From the NCBI GenBank assembly GCA_024509875.1, contig JAMPIV010014835.1:648001-712000 (forward strand): DNA of 64,000 nucleotides, written 5' to 3'. Within the stretch, counting starts at the first letter, position 1, and every line of letters starts with the position of its first letter. This document shows positions 45,001-55,018 of the stretch, one piece after another. The position numbers and the translations under genes were made by a program. This DNA is from Oreohelix idahoensis. Lineage: Eukaryota > Mollusca > Gastropoda > Stylommatophora > Oreohelicidae. The notes under the pieces were generated by a model that saw nothing but the letters and a program-made list of their open reading frames with translations, ran no database searches and was not told the DNA's origin.

Positions 45001-45106
45001 GATGTTGTTGAAAACGAAGTTTTTCAACCTCAAAAGCTTTCTCCCTTTCAAATTTTGCCTCCTCGGCAGCAATTTCCGCTAAACGAATTGCCTTTTCATG
45101 TTCCAT
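42044..45106 (-). CDS. gag-pol: Gag-protease-integrase polyprotein of element A
   Basis: A 1020-residue open frame. Residues 1-60 are a charged coiled coil, and about 60-230 the Gag core ('FNLRLPPFSPPHDDISFYLL', 'KAAFIRRYGLDQEGYRQKFR'). About 245-360 is an Arg/Asn/His-rich tract. A CX2CX13CGH motif follows near residue 385, then the protease 'ILRDTGSTTVGIRRSLIP' at about 434. The integrase has an HHCC zinc domain with 'HMGIARTAYRLMAHFFWPGV' and 'CKSCTVCQ', then catalytic 'AVDIIGP', 'LSDHGTQFTSD' and 'NGVVERWNSTLK' (D, D, E), and a C-terminal 'WQGPFKVVGKKTDVDYIIDI' module. The integrase precedes the reverse transcriptase. The N-terminal end of Gag lies in another frame upstream (45377-45096). 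Confidence 0.93.
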   Translation of the reverse strand: MEHEKAIRLAEIAAEEAKFEREKAFEVEKLRFQQHHGSHDSDSNGSSKKAITTPNFNLRLPPFSPPHDDISFYLLRFQERVSCLNIDKDSWSGVFSGLLTGDAVGVYLGIDQDKRHDFQVVKAAFIRRYGLDQEGYRQKFRSMLPVEGKNFEDFVSSIKLCLQRWVEQASIPKTFEGLCDLLLRDKIVSSVNQDIVSFLQERNPTSIDEMEKLGQQFSVAHPNLSLSRAKVLDSSTACAATHRRSRTRSLDRRYNYRENNHTSYRGKYNFYHNRSPSRGRDRHNFNNYNNNQWYRNNQYSHNKYTDNHNLSPRGGHYNRDNNGHSHSDNFSDRRRSHFVRSHNRARSQANACQTVDRNVSNDIHPTNNHANACNVDLENSNNCTECKMLFQPGATPRLKCGHGLPVLSSYDGVGTLTLHNGFLFNTPIKILRDTGSTTVGIRRSLIPPSCFTGTSVKCITFGGTVEIYPMADVTITTPFFTGKVRVYVLNQPCCDLILGNIKGIKECSTDEISAWEREYLSLSNAVTTRAQLVAEANELNDSNNIPHVTTSHYIDKNAFINQQKDDSSLGRLFTLATAKTITHTNNARHWYQFHDNILIRCFDNYSSVLRQIVVPTSFRSLVLSNAHDVPFAGHMGIARTAYRLMAHFFWPGVHKDVATFCKSCTVCQGVAHKGAHQFAPLQTTDISVRPFYKMAVDIIGPLPVLSSRGFRFILTCIDLCTRWPEAIPVKSITTMSVTDALLSIFSRIGFPEELLSDHGTQFTSDMFSEICDVLHIRHTLSARLNPQSNGVVERWNSTLKQMLGKVTTMFPHDWDRLIPAVLFANREVPNRQTGFSPFQIVFGANRRGPMSILHDLVITNDDNTVTKSSHQYVTDLRQCIVDACEIATEASELAKYKTRSRINRDRRLTSLSINDEVFVLLPLKGDHLLVTWQGPFKVVGKKTDVDYIIDIRGKRKTFHTNMLQPYISRPLPLKHICESITNQSPHLASIALVDEEATSFADVPLDFPVVPIQASETWRM

Positions 45107-45377
45107 TTTTTTCTCGTTCCGCAGCGATTTCTGCTATACGAATTCTCTCTTCCTTATTTGCTTTTTCTTGTGCCATAGTAAATTCCCTTTCTTCTCTTTC
45201 TCTTTTCTCATTTCTTTCTATTTCTTCTCTTTCTCTTTTCTCATTTCTTTCTCTTTCTTCTTTTGCCTCTGCCTTTTCATATGCAGTCAAAGCAAAATTT
45301 TTTAAAATATCACCTTCCATACCCAGCGCCTTGCCTTGTTTAATAAAATAGTCAAGAGTCGCCATAGTATACCACAA
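45096..45377 (-). CDS. gag: N-terminal end of Gag, element A (separated by a frame change)
   Basis: Starts 'MATLDYFIKQGKALGMEGDI' (the ATG is at about 45365), closely matching the Gag start of elements B and C ('STLEYFITQGKALDKTGQQL'). It continues as a Glu/Arg/Lys coiled coil 'KEERERNEKREREEIERNEK'. It ends within 10 codons of the start of the long Gag frame, which picks up the same coiled coil. The switch lies in a run of seven A. This may be a one-base indel, an assembly error, or a slippage site of the A-AAA-AAA type. Confidence 0.8.
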   Translation of the reverse strand: MWYTMATLDYFIKQGKALGMEGDILKNFALTAYEKAEAKEERERNEKREREEIERNEKREREEREFTMAQEKANKEERIRIAEIAAEREKNGT

Positions 45378-46800
45378 ATTATAACTTTTCTAAACAATAA
45401 ATCAATATCTATGTTCTCCTCTGCCTTACTTAGACCATCACACTATGGAATAGTGTGTCTGATTGGTATAGTCACAATGTGAATATATATATAACTATAT
45501 CACCTGCACAAATCCTTTATACGCTTATTAATATAATAATTAGCGTTTATGATCCTGCTTCTTGTTATCGACAAGAATCGCAGGATATATCACCAACAAT
45601 ATTATAGAATTATAGTTAATCAATAAATAGTTTATCATATACATGCTGCAAAGAAAAATTATCACATGACATGACTAACGAAAGACATGGATGGAAACCA
45701 AATAAAGAAACGACAAAATTGTAAGTAGTCGAAAATTCTAAGAGAAAAGAAAATTAAAATTTCCACCAGTAATTAACGAGACAAAACGACAAATCACTTT
45801 TATCATTAATGTAAATTTTACAAAAGATAGCCAGGAAAGACCTACGCCAGACTAAATTCCCGAACAAAATTGAAATTTAAAAAAAAAATACGACGAATCA
45901 CAGCACAGCTAACACGCATGAAAGCCTTAATTTCAAACAGAGCGGAAATCACGACAGCACTAAATGCTGAATCCCTGAAAGAAATTAATGCAATCAACCT
46001 ATAGAAATACGACACTGAAACGTAAAATGCCTCCTAAACAGTCGCCCGCAAGAGACAAAGAAAAGAAACATATAACACAAAAGAAGCGAGATTTGCCCAA
46101 CAATGATAGGACCAACAACCATGACGTTACATAACATTACTTATCTGAATCGACCATGAGCGTCCATTCTTCGCTGTAACTCCAATGGGTCGTTCCACGC
46201 AATATTAAATTGAAATGTGGATAATGTAGTAATCTGCAACCATGATGACGAAATATGAAGACGTTCTCGTAAATCGTTCACTGAGTATTCAGTTCAATGG
46301 GAATGTCCGACCTTTACTCGTGTGAGACACATTGTAGAGATAGTGTCAATATATAATGATAGAGACGAAATGTTATTTTCCAACGAGTGACCGACTAAAC
46401 TGATGAGGTGACCTTGTCAATGTCCTAACGGTTTGATCTATTACTTCCGTGTCCACTTGTCCAGCGAAACACCCTCCTCGTAAAATCCCAGATTCATATT
46501 TCTCCCGTGAAGATATTCGTCAGATTGGTATAGCATCCCTCTCATGGTAAATCAGCGTGAACGATTTCATCATGGATATAATGTTTTTTCTGATCCTCAA
46601 GTAAGGTACCAGGTCTGGGCATGACGTAGTATACAAATATTGTAAATTTCATGTCTGCACAAAGTTGCATTCCAACAGCTGTCTCTGCATAAAATGTTCA
46701 TTGTTGAACAGCGATAGATTGATCAAAATTCCCGATATTGTCCCAACATAGAACTCTGTCTGCCAATAGCCTGAGCAACCTTCAAATGTCCTTCAAATCC
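45378..46800 (-). other. Untranslated leader of element A
   Basis: About 1.4 kb between the primer-binding site and the first Gag ATG, without an open frame. It is AT-rich with many stops on both strands. Leaders this long are seen in some Gypsy elements and may hold packaging signals; none is recognised. Confidence 0.7.
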
Positions 46801-46818
46801 AACGGACGACAGCCCCCA
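46801..46818 (-). promoter_or_regulatory. Candidate primer-binding site of element A
   Basis: On the coding strand TGGGGGCTGTCGTCCGTT begins 4 bp after the 5' LTR. TGG matches the CCA end of a tRNA, and the sequence resembles the well-known tRNA-Pro primer site with two extra bases. The tRNA assignment is tentative. Confidence 0.5.
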
Positions 46819-46822
46819 TATC

Positions 46823-47449
46823 TGTGGTGGGGCGCCGTTCGAATATATTTTGTGTTCGTTTATTATTATTATAGGTAAATTGCTACCCCTGTCCACAGTT
46901 AATATATATTTGATTGCTCCAGCGGTCGCTCATAGTACTGCTCGTTATCCCGTTACATCCCGGGTAAAATCTCTCACTTTTCATAGTTTTGTTCCCTCTA
47001 TCACAACACGCATACAGGTTCTCTACCTGACCAATGAGGAACTAAAACAGTCTTCTTTTTAAAACGAATTCGACATCTTTTAATAACTGAAATTCTTTGT
47101 AGCATGCATACTCGTTATTCATGATTAATCCTTATTTATTAATTTTCTCCGTACATATTACTTTTAATTCAAGAGTATTCATGCTCTTGTACAAACCCTC
47201 TCCTGTCAGGAGGTACACACTTCATAGTAGGTCCATACTGGAACTTAAAAAGAAAACACAGCCAAAAACCACAGCTGTCACAAAGTGCAAGGTTTTACTT
47301 CACCTTGGCCATACACATATCAACACAAACTCTGACGTCATTTTTCGGTGCGCCTCATTTTCAATAAATATCCCAAATAGTGCCGCATTTATCAGCACTA
47401 ACTCAAACTCAATAAATCTAACATGTGGTGTGCATGGGCAGACACCACA
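46823..47449 (-). repeat. 5' LTR of element A
   Basis: 627 bp, reads identical to 39741-40367. It carries the element promoter by position, but no clear TATA box was picked out. Confidence 0.97.
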
Positions 47450-47454
47450 GGCAC

Positions 47455-50400
47455 CCCCACCTGATAGTATATGCTCATGGATTATTGTATGTTTTCAATG
47501 GACACCAACATCACTAGTAGGTAAGCGAGATTGTGTGTGGCCACAGATTGACAGATTGAGAGACAGAGAGAGTGAATATTTTCCTTTGCATAATCATTGT
47601 ACTAACTTCTTTTTTAAAAATTATTTTCGCTAACCTGAGTATTTACTTTATAGCTTAAGTAGGAACTTTGTTCTTTTTATTTACTGTCTATTCTATACCC
47701 TAGTGTTAATCTTTGACCATTTGGGTTATTAACTTCTTTTGGGATCTTTTCTCAACAGGGGGGAGGGCACTTATTTGGTTATTTTCCTATGTCTGTAAAC
47801 ATGAATATATTGATTTGTATATGTTTGATGTTGTAAAGTTTAAGTGATAATAAACTAAACAAAAACTTAATTTAGTGTGTCGGTCAGACCCATATCCAAT
47901 TATCCATAGTTTTTCACATTTTTTGTGTGTCTTGTTGTCACATAATTGTTTGTGTGTGTGTGTGTGTGTGTGTGGGTGTAGTGTAACTTATATTTCATAT
48001 AGGGAGAGAAAGATCGTCGGATATTAAAATATAGTCGTATAGATAGGCTGGACTAGAGGAACTACTCACTCCAGAGACAACACTTTTCACGCTCTCCAAC
48101 AAAGACAAAGCAGGAGAGATACGACTTGGAAATATACATGTCCGAACAGACGAGGAAGCGGTGTACGTGGGCATTACATTAGATAAGAGAATGACATGGA
48201 AGCACCACATCGAGAGAATGTGGTGGAATACATTGATACAGCGATAAAATCCTCCATTATAAATAAAAAAGTTAAAATAAAATGTAGGGATAAAATATAG
48301 TTAAGATACGCTGCTGCTTCTTCGCCCACGCCACAAGCGCGTTGATTTTGGCAGACCGTACCATCGTTTTCTAGTGTCATTGGAAAAAAAAAACTATTTA
48401 TAACATGGGGACGCGAAAGGCCTATTCGTTCAGACGGAGTAAGAAAAGGAGGAAAAAAAAGGATGCTGTCTGCACGCGTTTGAATCTAAGCCTAGCCTAC
48501 GCGCGAACTTGTAGTTAGTGTTTGAAATACGATGTAAAAGTAAGAACATGTAGCCTATTGGGTCACGAAAATAGACTTAGCTCTTATTTAGAATGACGTA
48601 GTTCCCTCGTACTACGGAAGAATCTTGTATTTAGCTTGAAATTAGTGCAAAAAGACATGAATAGGTTGGATAACATAGAAAAAATATGGAATTCCTTATT
48701 AATAAGTTTAGAATCACAAAAGTTAGCTAGTTTAAGAGCTTATCTTTTCCTGATAAATAATATGCTTTCAAATAAAAGGACGGACAGATAACATTGAAGT
48801 TATTGACAAAAGACTGATTTTTCAGTGGCAGACTAGCAAACAGATGTTAGTTTTGCATTCACTAAAGTTACATTTTGACGCGTCCTTGAGACGAAGGCAG
48901 TAAAAGATTACATGTAAACAAGGGGGAGACAAGGCGGATAGAATCTAAAAATATCTTCGCAGTAGAAATCTAAGAAGTGAGTGAGAGAAAATTTGAATAG
49001 TTTTTTGTAGTTGGGCCCAAAACCAAGTCCAATCTTGGGGAATGACAAGTTCGGACAGACCGACCGACAGAAATACAATACACATTGAACCAAATTTTGA
49101 CTTTAGTGTAAAATTTTAAATTTAAAAAGCTTGGCTTTCCAATTTGATTGGTCAACACAGTTAAGATTATTAGAAAATTGGACGGCGCGTTGCCATTTTG
49201 TTGAAGACTGTCCATACAAGCAGATCGTTGATGCTAAGAAGTTTGTCGTCCATTGAATATATGTGCTAATAGTAGTGGGACGCCCTAGTCTAGCCAGCAC
49301 CTCAGCTGAGTTTGTGCTATTTTCAACGTACCTGTGTGTTTTCATTTTGAATTGTGGTAAGGCAGAAATTATTAACCTTTTTATTTAACAATTCTGAGTT
49401 AGTGATACTGCCATATAACGAAAAATGATTACGACAAGTGAGTACTTATTCTAGGTCCCCAGCCGACTGTTCCAGGGCCTAGAGGTTGAATTATAATATG
49501 ATGAACTATCATAAATGTAGAATACAGATGTTTCTTTTCAGGTGGTCAGGTGGAAACATATCACCCACCTTATTATATGGAAAAAAGAGATTAATGAATG
49601 GGAAACTAGTGCTACATGATAACATCATTGATGTAGATGTGCTGGGTCGGTCAGAGAGATCTGACCCTGTCTTTTATTTCAATGTATTATTGCTTGTAAA
49701 CATGGTGGATTAGGTATTATGTTAAGACCTAGCCTAATTTTGTGGTTTCAGAGTTTCTTTATCTGGCACTGTGCTAGTGCCAGATGTTCTGAAGAGTACA
49801 ACACTGTACGAAATGAGATGCCTACCATATTACCTCAGAGCAAGTGAGGAGTGGGCCTAAGGAACAACGTTCTTCAATCGTCACAGGCCAGATAAGTATT
49901 AAAGACCTGGCCTGCCGAGATTCATCAACGAATATAATATAATAGAAACTCCATTGTGTATTAAGAAACTTTTCCACCATTAATCCTGTTTAAAGAGCAA
50001 ATGAACACTGTTAACTAAAGACTGGGTATGATGAAAATACCCCGACCCGACATCCAGCACTAGTTCCCAAAGACTTTAGTTTTAGTACTAATATCAGCAA
50101 ATTTAAATTATGTATATGTACAAGTCTTTCATGTGTTTACTCGATTATATGTATATCTATTGAAATTGATTCATATTGATTTAAAAGTCCTGACCATAAG
50201 AAAAATCTTGGTTCAGGACAAAATAAATTTGAAAAACATTGTAATTTCTAAAATTTAAACACAGTGTTAATTGACTTGATCATAGAGATTAATAATAGTG
50301 TTTGTGTGTGTGTGTTTGTGTATTTAATTACAGCACACCACATTTCATTACCCTAGACATTAGACGTAGCTATCAGACATACTAGGCAAGAATAAGTCTG

Positions 50401-50532
50401 ATTGAGGTCGTAGGTGGTAGCAGCAAGGTACTCTGTAAATTCACATAAACTATTATCTTCAGGGACCTTCACAGCTGACCTCATTCAGTACACTAAGTAA
50501 ACATAGCAACCACACTTAATAACATCAAAACC
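47455..50532. other. Mostly unassigned DNA
   Basis: Contains a (TG)n microsatellite at about 47949-47974, a purine tract GGGGGGAGGG near 47758, a 190-bp LINE fragment (48040-48230) and a perfect small hairpin at 49760-49785 (arms ATCTGGCAC / GTGCCAGAT). The rest shows no recognisable coding or repeat family. Confidence 0.45.
48040..48230 (+). pseudogene. Jockey-like LINE fragment (RT thumb)
   Basis: Encodes 'TLFTLSNKDKAGEIRLGN' and 'EAVYVGITLDKRMTWKHHIE', matching the 'YLGVQLDTKLTYKKHI' segment of the LINE at 15386. Only about 60 codons remain. Confidence 0.65.
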
Positions 50533-52216
50533 AGAGGTCGAAGGCTATTCGGCGGATGTGTCGCTAGAGAGTGGTGTGATTTGGTTTCGTCCTGATAGGG
50601 GGAAAAAGTGATCTCAGTATTTGTGGGGAAAGTGATAGTCGTCTAGACCTATCGTGTATGCTTTACCCCAGTGTTTATGCGTATTGCCAAGGAATGGCAG
50701 TTTCATATTTCTTATACCAAGGTAATCCAAGATACTTTTATGAACTCTCGTACGAAGCCACCATTTTCGATAAGAGATTATATTTGACTCGATGAAAACG
50801 ACTTCGATTCCTAGCAGCACTATATTCTGTAGAATGCAGTCAATTGTTCATGATCAAATCTACAGAGCAATGAAATGTTTTATGAATGACTAACTTTAGG
50901 ACAGATTCATTATCTGTATCCAAACGTGAGTGACAGCTCACGAGTGAAGCCATCTTGGAACCAAAACATGTAGTGACTTTCAAGAAGAGAAAAGGGGATG
51001 CCCGTATTATCGCTTGTTTAGTCCAGAGATCACTGCTACACATGAGAACCCTTTATCAGCGGTTCAATATTATTATATGAAAAAAATATGTGCTGAACAT
51101 TATGTGGGAGAATCGTCGCTAAACGAGATTAGGTTTAGAAGCCATCTGAAATATTGTTTATAAGCTGACGTGCTCAGTCAGTCTTCTTCTTCTTCTTCTC
51201 GTTCGCTGTTGTTTAGAAATGTCTACACAAGAAGTCCGGTTTTCTGGATGTATGTTGCTGTGGTTGAAAGTTCTTCAAGACTCCCAAACAGCTTTGTGTG
51301 GATGTGCGTCTCTGTGGGCCAATGTTCAGTTCGCAATTGACTAAGCATGTGGCAGTCTTGCAGGATGTGTTCGGCTGTCTGTGCTGCCTGTCCACACGTA
51401 CATAGGGGTGATGGGACCAATCTCAGTCTGTATAAGTGACTGTTCAGTCTGTTGTGTCCTGTTCTCATACGGAACAGGATCACCTGTTTTGCTCGATCAA
51501 GATATTGATAGTTGTCTCTTTGTTGATCAATTTTCCTGATGGCCTTGATAAGGGTCTTCTTTTCCTGGAATGTGATTGTTTGTTCTTTTTGTTCCTGTGT
51601 TGCTCCCTCTTTTGCTAACATATCTGCTCTCTCATTTCCTGGTATGCCACAGTGTGATGGTATCCACTGTAGCACTACCCTTCTTTTGATATTTACTTCG
51701 CATAGGACTTTGTTTAATTCTGGCAGTGAAGTCAGATGATTTATATGTATGGGCGATGCTGAGGGCTTGGCTACTGACAGTCCATTATAATATTAATCTA
51801 CATGAGTGCCCATGTAACATAACATTGCAAGACCATTTATCCACTGTACTATGATGTATTATGCCAACCTGTGATTTGTCACTATCTGTGCTGTCGAGTG
51901 TGTACGTCCAATTAAACTTTAGTAAAGGTACACAGTCGTTGGTGTCGATGACTTCCAGCCATACATGAGTGTGAGAAAAGAACATTTTTGTCAACAACAC
52001 GAACCCTTATTATCATTCGCACATTATACACTCAATCCATGTCTACACACCACTGCGTAGGTCAAGTTGACATTCCATACACTACAGTGGAGCAAACAAC
52101 ACCATAGAGATCTTATCAACTGATGATGATGATGATGTCTGCTTCCATCCACTTGTATCTATCTTTTGGTGGATATCATTAACGGGAATAAAAATCCAAC
52201 ATTATCAACTTTATCA
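50533..52216 (+). repeat. 5' LTR of element B, interrupted and 5'-truncated
   Basis: Reverse complement of the LTR at 56437-57894 apart from about 290 bp missing at its left end and a LINE inserted at about 51183-51723. It ends ATCAACTTTATCA at 52216, the same terminus as the other copy. TGGTGGACCAGCTTTTTGGG, two bases further on (52219), may be the primer-binding site. It contains an antisense reading frame described under findings. Confidence 0.8.
51183..51723 (-). pseudogene. LINE RNase H fragment nested in the LTR of element B
   Basis: Minus strand, a 150-residue frame starting 'LQWIPSHCGIPGNERADMLA' (end of RNase H, with W-I-P-x-H-x-G and N-E-R-A-D), then 'VILFRMRTGHNRLNSHLYRL' and a Cys/His tail 'SPLCTCGQAAQTAEHILQDC' (C-x-C-x8-H-x4-C). 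It ends in (GAA)n at 51183-51200, a LINE-type 3' tail. LTR sequence is continuous on both sides once it is removed, and CAGT flanks it as a possible short target duplication. It is 5'-truncated but its frame is intact, so it is young. Confidence 0.85.
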
Positions 52217-53331
52217 ACTGGTGGACCAGCTTTTTGGGTTTGACCTCGCAGAAGTTCAGAAGTCAACTGATTACCGATACCAGACCGTTTCCTGTGGCTG
52301 ATACGACACACTTGCAGTATTGGTTTGCTCTTTGTCAACACTTCGTCACGTGACCTGTCAAGTGAATGCAGTATGTAGGTCAGCGTTGTTGACATTTTTT
52401 TACATTAGACATTACAGAGTTTCACAGAACAGTTGGATCAATTCTTGTCAATGTTAACAGGAAGACAGTATTTGTGAACTAAGAAGTCCTATTTTCATCG
52501 ATGGATCTTCTTGTTTTCCATATATGAACTTTAATATTTAAGGCCAGAATGTTTAATTGAATAAAGTGGCAGTTTGTTTATTTTCATAAAAATAACTTTG
52601 CCATTACTGTAAAACTGAGCCTATTTTGCAACACATACTATCATACACATAATTTATATATATTTATGTTTACATGTTATTTGTTTGTATAGTATGTTAG
52701 TTTCTATGTCAGCGGGTTGTGTTTAAGGTTGGGCGGCGTCCTCACAACAGAATATCCCACGTCATAGAGGGTCCGTTGTGGGCGTTTTCTATAGGTGCAA
52801 TTTTCTTGATTGAAAATTTGCTGCGACAACTGTTGCTTTTGTGTTAGCTGTGAAGTCTGTAATTATTGTTATTTTTGTAATATTTCTTTGTTCTTTAGTT
52901 TTGTTTTGATTTGTTTGTAATTTGTTGGTCTAACCTTTTCTATCTTTCAGTTCTATTCACAATTTATATTCATATATTGTGACGTCATTTGTGTTGTTAT
53001 TCTTTGCAGATTCAGTGATTATTTTCATTGATTTCCCTATTTGATTTATTTTGATTTCTGCAAACGTTCTTGTATTGTCAGTCCTATTTGTACTTTATGT
53101 ATTCTGTTGGTTGACATATGTTTTATATAGGTATATTTCATAAGACACAATTGCCTGTGCACTGCACTTGGATTATGGTATAAACCAGTACCTGATTATT
53201 ATTACTATTATACAAGACCTTATTAAAGGCTTGTGACCCACAGATATTGGGATAGTATACTGATTAATCAAGTCATTGAGAACTTGTGGTATTATTATTG
53301 GTTCAGGTGATTAGTATTATTGTTAGACATC
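52217..53331 (+). other. Leader of element B
   Basis: About 1.1 kb without open frames between LTR and Gag. 52708-53331 is the inverted twin of 63376-64000. A (GAT)5 run lies just inside the LTR at about 52125. Confidence 0.7.
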
Positions 53332-55018
53332 ATGTCTACTTTAGAATACTTCATTACACAAGGGAAAGCCCTTGATAAGACTGGTCAACAATTAGAACAA
53401 TGGGCAGTTGCTCAATATGACAAAGCATTAGCTGCAGAAGAGAGAAGAGCTATGGCAGAAGAGAAAAGATTAGCTGCAGAAGAAAGAAAAGCTATGGCGG
53501 AAGAGAAAAGATTAGAAAGAGAAGCTGAGGCTGCTGCTGAACAAAAGAAATTGCAGATGCAGGTGGAGGAAAGGAGATTTGAAGCTGAACAAAAAAAAAT
53601 TAGAAAGAGAAGCTGCGGCTGAACAAAAAAGATTAGACAGTGAAGCTGAACAAAAAAGATTAGACAGGGAAGCTGAACAAAAAAGATTAGACAGTGAAGC
53701 TGAACAAAAAAGATTAGACAGGGAAGCTGAACAAAAAAGATTAGACAGGGAAGCTGAACAAAAAAGATTAGACAGGGAGGCTGAACAAAAAAGATTAGAT
53801 GCTGAAGAGAAAAAAGCAATAAGAGAACATGAATTTGAGTTGGAGAAATTGAGATTGACAAGTATGAGTAATGTTAATCAGGCATCTAGTGGTAATGGTA
53901 AACCTTCTACTTACAAGGTTAAGGTTCCACCGTTCAATCAGTCCAGTGACGATATTACATTCTGGCTGGATAGATTTGAACGTTCTTGTCGTACACATAA
54001 TGTGGATAAATCACAATACGCTAATCAATTATCAGAAAACTTGAAAGGTGAATCTTTGACTAGATTATGCCTTGTAGGAGAAGCAGATAAGGATAATTAT
54101 GATGTCATTAGGGCGGCTTTGATAAAAAAATATCAGCTAAGTGAGGAAGGCTATCGCCTTTTATTTAAGACGATGGTACCTGAGACGGGTGTAGAATTCT
54201 CAGAATTCACTGCAAAGGCACGTCTCACAGTTGATCGTTGGATTGAGCTTTCCAAAACAGAAAAAACGTATGAAGGACTTATGGATTTGTTGCTCAGAGA
54301 TAAGATTATGTCATGTGTGAACAAACCTTTCCTTGAATTTATACATGAGCGTAAACCCAAATCTCTAAAAGAAATGGAAGAATATTGTTCCCAATATGTC
54401 ACTGCACACCCCGACGTGACTTTTGGCAACACTAAGATTAAGGAGAGTATGCCAGTTGCTTCAGCAACACCATACAATCCCAATTATTCACACAGATTTC
54501 AGGGACCTCAAAACAGATTTGATAAAAAAGGTAACCATAATAGTTATCAAAACCAAGGTAACCAATCATTTCAGGGTTCTTCTTCAAAGAACTGGAGACG
54601 ACCTGATAGCTCTCGACACAGGGGTGGTCATAATTATAGGAATTTCCGTAGAGGAAGTAATTATAGAAACTATCAGGGTTATCCGTCTTGGAGTCAACAA
54701 GATCATAATTACAGAGATACTCATTATAATGAATATGATAATGGTAACCAAGGGAACTATGACTCAAACCCAAATAGGGGTTACAATAGAGGTAACAATA
54801 ACTACAGAGGTGATAATAACCGAGGTAGATCTCAAAACAAAAGACATAAACCACATTTTCAGGCAAACTCTGCACAACAAGAGTCCCATGAAGCCTATAA
54901 ACAGAGTAAAGATAATAATGATGCTAGTAATATGGCATGTGCCGCTTTTGATTTTGGGAGAGCATCTCAGTGCCCCAATGCAAAACGTTATTTGAGCCAA
55001 CCACAGTGTCTACTTTAA
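53332..55018 (+). CDS. gag: Gag of element B, one frame break
   Basis: Starts at ATG 53332 'MSTLEYFITQGKALDKTGQQ' and runs as a coiled coil rich in Glu, Lys, Arg and Ala. At about 53588-53596 a nine-A run ends the first frame, and a second continues to 55018. It has seven or so repeats of a 9-residue unit 'EAEQKRLDR' (53600-53800), a capsid-like core 'YKVKVPPFNQSSDDITFWLD' and 'AALIKKYQLSEEGYRLLFKT', then 'VTAHPDVTFGNTKIKESMP'. The C-terminal tract is rich in Asn, Tyr, Arg, Gly and Gln ('HRGGHNYRNFRRGSNYRNYQ'). It ends near 'ASQCPNAKR', where a missing C breaks the CX2CX13CGH motif. Confidence 0.88.

Larger units (their letters stand above)
39741..47449 (-). mobile_element. Complete Gmr1-like Gypsy retrotransposon, element A
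   Basis: A 7709-bp element bounded by two 627-bp LTRs that read identical by eye (39741-40367 and 46823-47449), each TGTGGTG...CACCACA, and flanked by the 5-bp target duplication GGCAC (39736-39740 and 47450-47454). Coding runs on the minus strand: Gag, protease, integrase, then reverse transcriptase and RNase H. A candidate primer-binding site lies beside the right LTR and a 26-base G tract beside the left LTR. Only two frame breaks were seen, one in an A7 run in Gag and one between integrase and RT. Identical LTRs point to a recent insertion. Confidence 0.95.

Noticed and set aside
46801..46818. Match of the candidate primer site of element A with the middle of the LTR at 8044-8056
   Set aside because: A 13-14-base match is expected by chance between two places in 64 kb, and the position in the LTR is not a primer-site position.
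54423..54995. Long alternative-frame reading frame (190 codons) inside Gag of B, also at 61675-62262 in C and 44041-44394 in A
   Set aside because: It arises because the Asn/Arg/Gly-rich Gag tract uses AAT, AGA and GGT codons, which give few stops in the next frame. The resulting Ile/Val/Thr-rich protein has no recognisable features.
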